The notes: a model not told the origin generated them from the sequence alone. A DNA stretch of 14,051 bases from Rodentolepis nana (GCA_900617975.1 UZAE01001299.1:1-14051), one strand, 5' to 3'. Counted from the stretch's first letter, positions 1-9,900 are shown. Translations and numbers: made by a program.

Positions 1-113
1 CCCCGTCTCGACTTTTTTTCAATTTGATGTTCCTTCCCCTCTGTGAAGCTTGAAGTCAACTAAAGGGCTAATGATAGCCATCAAAATGCCTGCCATTTGA
101 TATAAATAAATAA
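1..113 (+). mobile_element. SINE-like interspersed repeat, copy 1, 3' part only (cut by window edge)
   Basis: This matches the last 120 bp of copy 3 (4638-4757): GTCTCGACTTTTT, ATGTTCCTTC, CTCTGTGAAGC, GGGCTAATGATA, then CCTGCCATTTGATATAAATAAATAA. The 5' part lies outside the window, so its length and target-site duplication cannot be judged. Confidence 0.8.
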
Positions 114-721
114 GTTTTGAAAGCTCGGTTGCAAGAATACTTGTGAAGTTAAATTCATGACTTATTTAGATCAAATTTAAGTATGTCATTAAAAAAGGCA
201 CTATCAAAAACTGTGTATTGACCTACTCCAATTTGTTTCCCATTAATCACAATGCAATCTGAAAATTTCGAGAAGTTTTAGTCGCAAACTAATTTCAACA
301 TTTACAACTTATTTAAAACTAAAATTTCGTCATTTATTTAGTTCATGACCAAATCCACCAACTTTTCGTTAGATAAAAAGTCGTGAGAACCACACTCTTT
401 CCGCGATGTGGAGGGAAACTGTTTATTTCTGATCTTTAAAAGTGCTTTTGGAATTTCATTTTCGAAAATTAGCTGCGCAAGAATGCCCTTACACTATTCA
501 ATTTTAGTACTGCCAATTCTCATCTCCACTTTAGATAGCCACAATCGGAAAGATTGAATCACTCCAACAATGTACAGTTTACAGCTCCTCAAATACTGCT
601 CAATAATGAACACATCTTCTGTACAATCACCTCCTTGAGTTCATTACAGTTTTTCCAACCTTAAAAATGGCTCTAAAGTTTAGCCAATGCAGTTACAAAA
701 GCACTAACATAGATGGTGATG
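114..721. other. AT-rich non-coding stretch between repeat copies 1 and 2
   Basis: No supported gene, RNA or repeat. Simple AT-rich sequence. Confidence 0.6.
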
Positions 722-735
722 AATATTCGAAGTGC
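722..735 (+). repeat. 5' target-site duplication of repeat copy 2
   Basis: AATATTCGAAGTGC here is repeated exactly at 1051-1064, directly after the A-rich tail of the element. Confidence 0.85.
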
Positions 736-1050
736 AGGAGTGTGCGCCTCCACGTGGGGCACCCTGGGCAACGTATACTCATACGACAAAAAAGTCTATT
801 AACCGGCAATTGACTTTTGACTTCTAACTACCATGACTCGACTGACTGTATGCCATATTCGATCACTTCAACAGGGCTCGCCTTTCCTTTTCTCTACCTT
901 TGTGTCTGGCTCTTTTACTCCTGTGAATCACTCTTCTTTCCCCCTCTCAAATTTTTCTCACTTTGATGTTCCTCCCCTCTGTTGAGCATGAAGTTAACCA
1001 GAGGGCTAATGATAACTATCATAAAGCCTGTCATTTGATATAAATAAACA
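736..1050 (+). mobile_element. SINE-like interspersed repeat, copy 2, with perfect 14 bp target-site duplication
   Basis: This 315 bp unit is bounded by identical 14-mers AATATTCGAAGTGC at 722-735 and 1051-1064. It shares a start block with the copy at 4420-4757: about 53 bp beginning CTCCACGTGG with three mismatches (from 748). It also shares a CT-rich middle, GGGCTAATGATAACTA near the end, and a GATATAAATAAA tail. The tail and long exact duplication point to insertion by target-primed reverse transcription, as for SINEs and LINEs. I find no convincing Pol III A and B boxes and no protein domain, so it may be a SINE or a short non-autonomous LINE derivative. Confidence 0.85.
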
Positions 1051-1064
1051 AATATTCGAAGTGC
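1051..1064 (+). repeat. 3' target-site duplication of repeat copy 2
   Basis: This is an exact copy of 722-735. The bases flanking the two 14-mers differ, so the duplication is 14 bp. Confidence 0.85.
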
Positions 1065-3986
1065 TTCCGAAGTGATTATCACGCACTATGCTTGCCTCCT
1101 TTGATCTGTTACAATTAAATTGAAGACGGCTTCAATGCGTTCTTCTAGATCGGAGACCATTTCAATTAAATTTTCACAACTTTTTTACTTTGATTTTTCA
1201 TAAAATATTTGCTTTCTTCTTTTAAACTTTAATATGTCTTTAAAATAAATCCGAGTTTAAAAATGATACTGAACGAACGAATGGCACTTTACTTGGTCTA
1301 TTTGATTGCACACAAGAAATGTTCTTTTCGCAATCTCTAAATGCACTAAGAAATACATTCAGAACGAAATTTCGATATGATTAAATTTCAGATGCTAACT
1401 CGTCAAGACTAGCGGTGATTGTCAAGTTTGCAATAAATGCTTAAGAAATCAATATAATCAAATATTTTAATGTCTGAGCTCCATTTATTGTTATGAGATA
1501 CACATTGCCATAGAAACCATTGCCAAAACTTCTTTGTTAACCTACGTTTTTAGCCATTAGCAGTTTCGCATTGCATATTCAAGAAAGAAGAGGTGAATAG
1601 TGTTGAGTCATCGAAAAATCTTACCTCATTTACTTTTTGAATGCTCCTGTGTAATTTCTACCTAATTGAAGGTTTACGCTCTAAAGTTTAAACTTCACGA
1701 TTTGTTAATGATTAATAAATAAGTTATATAATTCGTTGTGCATAAAAGAAACAGGGGTTTTACAACTGCAAAATTAGTTTTTTAAAAATTATTTCGTACT
1801 TCTGTTTTATATAAAAATAATTTAATAATGATGCCATTTCAAGACAAAGGTAGAAGGAACTTAGATTCGGATGTACGGAAGCAAATTAGCACTCGGCTTA
1901 ACCAGTAATAGTAGTAATGAAGAGAGATTTCATTCCCAGGCACGAATTTGGTTGGCCAGTGATCAATAATGGAGTGCAACACAGATATACATCATTTCTG
2001 TTCAAATGCACCTAAAGTGCTGCATTTGAATTCCAAAAAAAAATTCATTAATTCTGTCGAGCAGAATCGATATTCTCTACTGCACTATCTATGCCCTGAC
2101 AATGGTAGTTGTAAATTCGATACATATCATGCGGATTCCATAGGTTAAAATGCAGTTCGACTATTAAATAATGATCTTAAAAAGCAGTCATTACTTAATT
2201 AAGTTCACATTGTTTAAAGAAGCAGTGGAAAGATGTATTTATTACTTAGAATGAACGCTGTAATAAGAGAGGTCATTTCTTAATTGGTTGGTCAATTCTA
2301 ATGACTTTCTGGCAAAATTAGCAAGCCAAGTAAGTTAACCTTGACATCAATAATGCCTAATTAGCCAACAATGGGTTTTATTCAGAATAGAAATATTAGA
2401 AAGTAGAGGGCATCACCTCTATATATCAGAGATACCTATCTACCATGAGCTGTTGGCAGGTGAAAGAAGAACGAAACAGTGAAATGAAGTAACTCTGTCG
2501 GAATCGGTAAAATTCACTACTTTACGAAAACGTGACCAGCTCTCTAGTTAACTGTTATTTAGTAAGTTGAAGAAACAGATGCCCGAAATGGTATACTTTT
2601 TCCGTAGCATATTCACGCACATTTTCCCGGTCAATTAGCCGAGGAAACATGGGACCATGTCCTGAACTTTAAAACGTTGTTAAGTCGAGATGGTGATGGG
2701 TTAAAACCGGGTAACCTAAAGAATCCTGAACTCCTATTAAGTAAGACTTTAATATCACGACTTTATCCGCTGTTATTTCCAAAATGTATCTTCTATTGAC
2801 CTTTCATTTTAACCATCGATACGTTCCTGGGATGAAAATTGTAACTGATTAGTATTCGGTTGAAATAATACTAAAGAGCTAACGTTTTCCATTCGATTTA
2901 GAGTGGTAGTAAAGCTTTCTGGTATTCAGCATTAAAGAGGCATTTAAGTAATCGATTTAATGAAATTCTAATCCATTCAGTGAAAATCGGTAATAACATT
3001 TTAAATTAAATTTCCATAAAGCTGAAGGCTTCAGTTAAATACCCGCCCTAAGTTTCTGTTTAAGGGGCGATAGAATGATCAACCTCTCGCTATCAGCCCA
3101 CCAGTCATTCATCTCAAAATACTGCGTATATTTATCACCACGCAAGTTAATATGACTCAGCTTCTGACCATTGAAAATTTGGGTCATATTGAAATGTACT
3201 ATTTGATGAACATAAATAAAGCATTTTATTGCTTTGACATTTATTCGCCACTTCAGCCTTTATCTAGACTACTCCACGTGTTCTTGCATCAGGAAATTAC
3301 ATCTAATTAGGAAGTGCAAGCATCTTCCTTCGTCTCGGTAAGTAATAAAGAAGCGTACATTTTGCTAATGTTGAAGTTATGCTGGGGCTAATAGATTTAA
3401 AGCATTTCAATCGATTCCCTCCATTGCACAACCCCATCGATCAAAGTTCAGGGACTTCAGACGACTAGACCTAGTTCAATTGTAAGGTTAACCTTTACCC
3501 TTTTGACGCATATACATTTAGGGTTGTGTCTAGTAGTTCGTAGATCCACATGATCGAGGTAATCTGATAGTTAACCACGAACAAAATTTTCTGCTTAAGA
3601 GAACATAATTAATCGATATCTAATTGATCGTAGCTCTTACACTCCATTTCCCACTTGGTTTGAAATTCCCCTTGCGATGGATTAGATTATTAATTTCATG
3701 GCGAGAATGGCGCGTCTAAAAGTGGAATATTCATGTAAATATGGTTTTTTACGTCGAAAAGTTTCATGCATGAAGAAAACTATGAATCTACGCATATTCT
3801 ATTCGCGCATATAGCTAATCACTATTAAAAAAATTGGAACTTCAATTAGCTCCCCTTACCTTTAATCCACTCCACTCCCAATTCCCTAAGTACGAGACCT
3901 TAAAACTGACGTTGATTTGACGACCCCAACATCAACACAACGTGCTCTGTTAGAGTTGTTTTAAACGTGAACCTAAGCTTTCTGAT
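1065..3986. other. AT-rich non-coding stretch
   Basis: No open frame here resembles a gene, and I see no RNA gene, large repeat or mobile element. Short palindromic AT-rich words are at the level expected from composition. Unrecognised small exons cannot be excluded. Confidence 0.6.
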
Positions 3987-4033
3987 CATCGCCTAACTAC
4001 GACTATCATGTTCATGATGATTTGTGTTACAAG
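3987..4033 (+). repeat. 47 bp direct repeat, left copy (R1)
   Basis: It starts CATCGCCTAACTACG and ends TGTGTTACAAG, and matches 4149-4195 at 45 of 47 positions without gaps. It contains the inverted repeat ATCATG-TT-CATGAT. With R2 it flanks a 115 bp insert (4034-4148). Confidence 0.9.
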
Positions 4034-4037
4034 TTAA

Positions 4038-4148
4038 CTAATTACCCAAGGTATAACCTACAATCAAGATAAAAGAAGTCGTTAAATGAAAAATGTTTCA
4101 CACAGATGACATTAACTTGTCTACAAACAAAGACGTCATAGGTTACAC
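4038..4148 (+). repeat. duplicated copy of the CPEB intron 4 / exon 5 boundary (7301-7411)
   Basis: These 111 bp align without gaps to 7301-7411 with about 10 mismatches (about 91% identity), in the same orientation. The first 20 bp (CTAATTACCCAAGGTATAAC) are identical to the first 20 coding bases of exon 5 in complement. The rest copies the acceptor and 89 bp of upstream intron. Homology ends abruptly at both sides. Because the exon part is constrained in the gene, 7301-7411 is the likely source. The piece is not a functional gene fragment: after VIPWVIS the minus-strand frame hits TAA. Confidence 0.9.
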
Positions 4149-4195
4149 CATCGCCTAAATGCGACTATCATGTTCATGATGATTTGTGTTACAAG
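4149..4195 (+). repeat. 47 bp direct repeat, right copy (R2)
   Basis: This is the partner of 3987-4033, with two substitutions (AACTAC versus AAATGC near the left end). The sequences outside the pair differ, so the repeat limits are sharp. Confidence 0.9.
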
Positions 4196-4404
4196 ACGTT
4201 TTAGAAATTTTATCGAGCCCCAAACATTACCAATTTTATGGGTGAACTTGCAATCGTTTATAAAAAATGTTAGAAATTTAGGATTAAAGAAATTGATAGG
4301 TGGTAGAAGCGAATATATTCCATTTTATCAGCAGAATTCCTAAAAAATTCGGAAAAGAAATCATTTTTGTCTTGTTACTTTCTTTTACCCAATTAAAACA
4401 CATC

Positions 4405-4419
4405 AACACTCCTACCCAC
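4405..4419 (+). repeat. 5' target-site duplication of repeat copy 3
   Basis: AACACTCCTACCCAC is repeated exactly at 4758-4772 after the (AAAT)n tail. Confidence 0.87.
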
Positions 4420-4757
4420 GGGATGCGCAATAGACTTATCTCCACGTGGTGCACCCTGGGCAACGTATACTTATACGGCAAAAAAGTCTATTGATGGACA
4501 GTTGACTTCTGAATTCAAACTTCTATGGCTCTACTATTTGTCATATTCGACCCCTTTCAGAGTACTCATCTTACCTTTTTATGCCTTTGTGTCTGTCTGT
4601 CTGTCTGTCTCTTTTACCTCTGTGAATCATCATTCTGTCTCCGATCTCGACTTTTTGTCTCTTTATGTTCCTTCTCCTCTCTGTGAAGCCCCGAAGTCAG
4701 CTCCAGGGCTAATGATAACTAACAAAACGCCTGCCATTTGATATAAATAAATAAATA
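4420..4757 (+). mobile_element. SINE-like interspersed repeat, copy 3, with perfect 15 bp target-site duplication
   Basis: This 338 bp unit lies between identical 15-mers AACACTCCTACCCAC at 4405-4419 and 4758-4772. It is the same family and orientation as 736-1050: CTCCACGTGG start block, CT-rich body, GGGCTAATGATAACTA, CCTGCCATTTGATATAAATAAATAA end. It carries a (GTCT)5 microsatellite at 4591-4610 that the other full copy lacks. A 79-codon open frame inside (4502-4741) is not kept in the other copies and is unlikely to be coding. Confidence 0.87.
4591..4610 (+). repeat. (GTCT)5 microsatellite inside repeat copy 3
   Basis: Five GTCT units in the CT-rich body of the interspersed repeat. The matching place in copy 2 (near 901) has only GTGTCTGGCTC, so the tract expanded after or around insertion. 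Confidence 0.85.
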
Positions 4758-4772
4758 AACACTCCTACCCAC
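4758..4772 (+). repeat. 3' target-site duplication of repeat copy 3
   Basis: This is an exact copy of 4405-4419. It follows the tail directly, so its first two A bases could also count as tail. Confidence 0.87.
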
Positions 4773-5555
4773 TAATGAAGCCGTCTCGGTGCTTAATCAC
4801 CAGTTAACCTGGTTATTATTGCTGCATTACTATCAACATCAGTGAAGCGAAATCTTGTAAACTAAAGGAATCAGTTTATATCGATTAATTTGAAGAAATT
4901 TAAATAATACAGTGGTGAGGGTGGAGGTAAAACAAGTCTTATCTCATTCGAATTTTGAATTCGCGTCATACAAATTTTCATAATGAGGTTACATTTCAGA
5001 ACTCAATGTTTGCTAACGAAATCCATCGCTTTCAGATTTGTGCTATATCCTTGATGGTCTGTCTATCCTCTTCAGTTCATTTTTTCGAGGGTTAACAGGG
5101 CAAGGTCATCATACTCAATTTTATTCTACTTACATTATCTTAGCAATTAAAAGTTAACCATTAAGTCAATTGAATTTCACTATCCATGTCAAATTTTTTT
5201 AAAATGGCGAGGAGAAATCACCGTTTGAGTCGCTGACCTACTCCCTTTTTGAGTATGAGTGATTCTGACCTATTAGTGAGTACATACTTTACATGACTTG
5301 AAGCTGGGAATAACATTAAGAGTGCTAACTGGACTGGTTACCAGAAGGCTATTTCCATTTCATGAACAAGAGGAGAATTCGCCTTAACCTAGTTTAACCA
5401 ACGCATCAATCCTACGTGAGTTAAAAGAGATCTACCTTAATAACCCGACTCAATGCCTTGTTTAACGAGTCCTAATAGTGCAAGAGCGGTTTGATTACTT
5501 GCTTAAATTGGTATCGGTTTTAATAATAATAGAGATGTGCCGTATTTGTATTGTA
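4773..5555. other. AT-rich non-coding stretch
   Basis: No supported gene. The only structure seen is a small inverted repeat, CGAATT-TTG-AATTCG, near 4950. The stretch lies beyond the likely 3' end of the CPEB transcript. Confidence 0.55.
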
Positions 5556-5574
5556 TTTATTTAAATTGCACCAT

Positions 5575-5580
5575 TTTATT
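5575..5580 (-). terminator. candidate polyadenylation signal AATAAA
   Basis: It reads AATAAA on the minus strand, about 1.07 kb after the CPEB stop codon, and is the first exact hexamer downstream that I find. A second copy lies at 5556-5561. In AT-rich DNA such hexamers arise easily by chance, so use is unproven. Confidence 0.3.
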
Positions 5581-6103
5581 TTGGTCACTTAAGTTGTTAA
5601 GTTAAATTTAACCAGAGAGACGCTTCAGAGGTCAAATCGATGTGAAGCCTTCGAAGGGTATTAACAAATGCTACAAACAGGGCTTAATAATAAACCTCAA
5701 ACCCCCAAATATGATTTGAACTACAGAAAGTATATTGAGACTCCAAATCTACTAGTATGAAGTATGACAAAACACCACGATTCCCAAATAGTAGTAATTA
5801 TGCTAAATAAAGTCACAGTAGAAACCCGGCTTCCATTATAAAATAGAAAAAAATTAAGAGCATAGAAAGCCTTTTAATCACGCAATACGGTAATAGTATG
5901 AAACGCATAGCACAATGTCACGATGTGTTCTTAATTGGTTGATAAAGAGATTGGAGTCAACTGGTAAAATGCTTGAAAATTCAACACAAGACTTCGGTCA
6001 TTGAGCAGAACATAAAGCAACAGCGTCATGGTAATGTCGGTAAAAATTTCATTGAAAGAGCTAATATCACAGAAAGTATTTTTGTGATTTCCATAAGGCA
6101 AGT

Positions 6104-6133
6104 GGGGGGGGGGAAGGGGGAGGGGGAGGGGGG
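6104..6133 (+). repeat. G-rich tract, predicted G-quadruplex former
   Basis: The tract is G10-AA-G5-A-G5-A-G6: four or more long G runs with loops of 1-2 bases. It is C/T-rich on the CPEB transcript strand. It stands out sharply from the AT-rich surroundings. Confidence 0.85.
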
Positions 6134-6207
6134 AGTCTATAAAAAAAGGGAGTTTATAACACGTCTGCAAAAGCGCGGGAATGTTTGTGCTCAAATCTTA
6201 AAACGGA

Positions 6208-6223
6208 TGTGTGTGTGTGTGTG
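6208..6223 (+). repeat. (TG)8 microsatellite
   Basis: Eight uninterrupted TG units in the 3' flank of the CPEB gene, about 75 bp from the G-rich tract. Confidence 0.9.
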
Positions 6224-6647
6224 ATAAGAATGTAATGAGATTTGGCGGGGAGAAAATGGGAATGATAAGTAATTGAAACAGAAATACAGAAATACATCAA
6301 ATTCAGAATCCCTGCATTGTTAAGCCAGTAAAAGTAAAGTTGAGCTAAAACGATTTGAAAAAATATTTGGTATCGACTGACGTCCATGGCACACAGACAC
6401 ACATGCTTATAAAAGAGCCTTGAAAGAACACCTCACACAGCTGGAATGAAAGCTTTGAGTGGTGGAAAATGGGAGAAGTTCTTGCCCACTTAAACACACA
6501 GGGAATGGTGAAAGAGATTTGGCAGATGAAGGCGCAATAATGGAAAGAAAAAACACGTAGCAAAAAAATTCGGTAAAATCAATAAGATGCCAAAGAGAAC
6601 ACACAGCGAAGATGAGAAATCCAGTTAAATGAGAGAGAGAGCATTGA

Positions 6648-6934
6648 CTAGGAACGATCCTGATTAAATTTGAGACTACGACGAAGCGGTTTGTGGTTGG
6701 TCGCATTCGAATGGTGCCAATTTTTCCAACAGCCTGGACAAAAGTATCTGAAGCATTCCAATGAACGACAGAAGTAGACTCCTGGCAAAGCTTTGCATGA
6801 TTCACAAAGAGAGTCCTCGAGGAATGGGTCGATCTGAATGATTTTAACGAATTTTGGAGTCTTAATCTCCACAAAATTAGCTTGCACAGCTGCCATGTAA
6901 CTCTCTTCAGTTCGGAAGGCGACACGACCGGAAC
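6648..6934 (-). CDS. CPEB1: CPEB coding exon 6, end of RRM2 and ZZ zinc-binding domain, stop codon
   Basis: This terminal exon is 287 bp including the TAG stop at 6650-6648. The acceptor is ATTGAAG ending at 6935; its pyrimidine tract is poor, but the frame and homology fix the junction. It encodes residues 753-846: the rest of RRM2 ([22 protein letters not shown]) and the CPEB ZZ domain with a C-x2-C, C-x4-C, C-x4-C, C-x2-C and His-His ligand order (C795, C798, C807, C812, C817, C820, H825, H832). In the family this zinc domain binds partner proteins and helps assemble the complex on CPE-bearing mRNAs. The NQDRS ending resembles the family C-terminus, which supports this as the true stop. 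Confidence 0.95.
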
Positions 6935-9900
6935 CTTCAATGTCAATAATTAATGTCAATTAATTCCATCGCTAATTGAACTAGCATTATATGAAATATT
7001 TAGTTTCAAAAGTACACGAAACAATCACCTAAGCTACTCATGTTTCATAGAACTTGTATGTACATATGCGAATTGAATTATCAAACAAAGAAACCATAAT
7101 AAATCTAAAATCGAATCTACTCACCAATAGGGTACTTGTGTTTGTCGGTATCGAGTCCAGCAAAAATGACATTTCCAAAGAGTTCATTCATGATGGAGGC
7201 CAAAGCTTCAGCAGTAATCATTCCATGCAATGCACCGACAAATACGGTGAATTTGTTTCGAATGTTGGACTGGCTGCCGTTTGGGCAGAATTGGCTGTCG
7301 CTAATTACCCAAGGTATAACCTACAATTAAGATAAAAGAAGTCATTAAATGAAAAATGCACCACACAAATTACCTTAACTTGTCTACAAACAAAGACGCC
7401 TTAGGTTACACGGTAAAATTACAATTATTCATCAACTAGTCGACAGAACCAAGCACCACTTGACCTATAGTGACCATTTGTTAAACAAAAACATCTATGA
7501 AGTTGATCGGTAATCTAGAACGGAAGAAACCTGTCCTGTGTAATTCTCTGTATGTTTAATGTCGCCTAGACGCCACACTTCTCTCAAAGGTAGTGGCTCA
7601 GGTCTTGCTGTTAAATGAATGATAAGTGCACAGTGATGGATGAAATTAAGTTAAAACGCACCTGAATGCTCTTGGTTTTAAATTTGGGCGAAGTAAGTTT
7701 GAAATATTCACCGCCGTTGGTTGGATCACGAGTACACTTGGCAAGTAGTTGTTCAACACAGGACTCGTTATCAAAGAGGAGATAACAATAGCCCTTTGGG
7801 GAAGATCTCTCAGATGAGGAATCGGAACAATTATGATGAGAAACGTAACCACCATCCTTTTGCGGCCATAAGACAGTTACACTACCGAATTGACAGAAGG
7901 CAGTAACGAGATCTTCACTAGTACTGTCCCATGGAACTCCACCGAGAAAGACTTTTCTTGAAAAGCACATGGAATTGTAGTTTCTCATTGGTAAATTTCC
8001 TTGCCATATGCGGATCGATTCTAGTTTCCTTGAGGCAGAATCTAAGGAGAGGTATATTGGTAAAAATCTTAAAGTTACTACACTTACTGGCTGAGTTTCT
8101 GTAGATTGTAGCAGCGCGATCAATATCCCCTTCAAAATTAACCGGACGAACAGGGTATTTACTTGGTAATGGAGGGTCGCTATTACGAGATCGAGAGTAG
8201 AGTTGTGAAATGGGAAAATCAGGAGTGAAATTCACCGATTGACGACTGTTTTGTCTACTAGTCATTGGCGATGAATACCCATATCCATTTGATAGTGAAC
8301 TCTTGGCGCTATCGTATCTTGCGGCGTAGGCAGCTCCTTGTGTGGCTAACATGTCCATCAACTCAGTATTATTCTTTACTTCCTCCAGTGGCAGTAAGCT
8401 CCCAAGGCATGATAATAAATTTACATTCCCAGCAGATTTGACAGCGGCAGATTTACGCATATTTTGCAGAATTTCTGAATTATTGGCTTCAAGATAGGTC
8501 AGAAAAGAGCGTAATAAAACTGGATGTGTTTTTTCAAGTTGGGCGATCATATTTTGGAGACAGTCCGTAGTGGGAGAATTTGAATTTGTGTTTCCATGAT
8601 TGAATCGCGTGTTCGAGCCGTAAGACCCCCATTCATTAGATGGCAATAGGCGATTCGGCAAAACATTCAATAAAACTGAACACAGAAGATAAGGTTCGAT
8701 ATCTGAGAGAAAAAAAAACATTATTGGGTAGTAGACTATAGTCAACTGCAGATTGTCTCCATCTTATTAAATAAAATCACAATGACCTTAGGCTTATCTC
8801 GATTTGCCAAAGTTTCTGTTTGGCTTATTTAAGTATGAAAACAATGATATATAGCAAGCAAGATCGAAAAACTTAAAAATGCATACATTTAAATCCTTAT
8901 AAAATGAAATAATATAGCCGAGCGTGGAAATGACGTTACAGTGAAATGCTGTAGCAAACGAAACTTCACGAGTATGATAAATAAAGTGATATAAGGTGGT
9001 ATATACCATAATAGTGCACACAAAACGCCACGAATCTTACCGGCAGTCCCCGAGTTATTGAGATCGAGCTGACCAAAGCTGGTAGAAATATTATCAACAG
9101 CTGAAGCCAAAGATGGAGGAGGAATATTTCGATTAGTAAGATGATTAAGTCCAGGAAGTGCATCTACATTGGACTGAGAGCTCGTTGAGGCTTTTGGATC
9201 TGAATTCAGTCGAGCCTTTAGTTCAACTGGGGAAGAACTGGTTAAAGATTCGGATACTGATGAATAGTCAGTAGCCCGAAGGCTGCTTGATCTACTTGTA
9301 GGTCTGCTACCTCCATCTGTTAATTCGAAAACACTTTGTTGGAGTTGCATCATATTCTCCTCAAGCTCTCTATCTTGGCCACTCCTTGAAGAACTGCCAC
9401 CGACCGGCGTTGTATATCCTTCGCCTGACAAATCTGACCCAAAATTTAAGTTGCTACAGTGAACAGGAGAAATATTGACGTGATTCAATGAATTAGAGTA
9501 ATTACTCTCCGATGACATTCTCTGAAGAGGGGTTGAATGATTTTGCACCTCAGCTAATATCGAAGATTCGGCATTCGAACGTCTGCTAGCTTCGAATATG
9601 TTCTTGTGATTAAAGCCTTGGAAAAGTGAGTCGTTCCTTACTTGGCGAATGTTTCGCAGGTAGCCATTGTGCAGACCACTATCGAATGTAGTATTTTGCA
9701 ACCTTGGCTGCTCCAACGAATCATCTCTAAGACTGGTGGATCGTATCTCTTGCTCATACCTGCCCACTGTGGAGCGGAGTGAAGTGCTTGGCTGATCATT
9801 TCCATAGGCGAAAAATAACTCATAGTCTGGTGCTGATCGTATCAAAGGTGGTTGCATGCTTTGACTACTTCTCGCTTCTAAACTTCGATTGTCTAGTTGT

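Larger units (their letters stand above)
5575..6647 (-). other. probable 3' UTR / 3' flank of the CPEB gene
   Basis: No supported ORF lies in this stretch. In transcript sense the first canonical AATAAA after the stop that I find is at 5580-5575, with another at 5561-5556; weaker variants are TATAAA near 6138 and ATTAAA at 5878-5873. Three UUUUAU CPE-like motifs occur in transcript sense at 6414-6409, 6144-6139 and 5843-5838. The true cleavage site is unknown, so the 3' limit is only a guess. The tract also holds a (TG)8 microsatellite and a G-rich tract. Confidence 0.35.

Noticed and set aside
4300..4494. Plus and minus open frames of about 64 codons crossing the start of repeat copy 3
   Set aside because: They bridge unique DNA and a mobile element across its target-site duplication, so they are not a single ancestral coding unit.
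4502..4741. 79-codon plus-strand open frame
   Set aside because: It lies inside the interspersed repeat and includes its microsatellite; the other repeat copies do not keep the frame.
5001..5400. CRISPR array, tRNA or rRNA genes searched for across the window (this range as one example)
   Set aside because: No regularly spaced direct repeats, no cloverleaf with both internal boxes, and no rRNA-like blocks were seen.
5931..6224. Overlapping plus and minus open frames near the G-rich tract
   Set aside because: Low-complexity Gly or Pro runs come from the simple repeat; no conserved protein feature.
6407..6946. 179-codon minus-strand open frame across exon 6 and its 3' flank
   Set aside because: It overlaps the CPEB zinc domain exon in another frame and shows no domain; it is a shadow of the real exon plus UTR.
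7054..7335. Plus-strand open frames (93 and 64 codons) over exon 5
   Set aside because: They are antisense to a clear RRM2 exon and have no features of their own.
9855..9857. ATG at 9857 as the CPEB start codon
   Set aside because: The frame stays open 141 bases further upstream to a good acceptor with the same Ser-rich composition, and a phase-matched upstream exon exists; it is retained only as an alternative.
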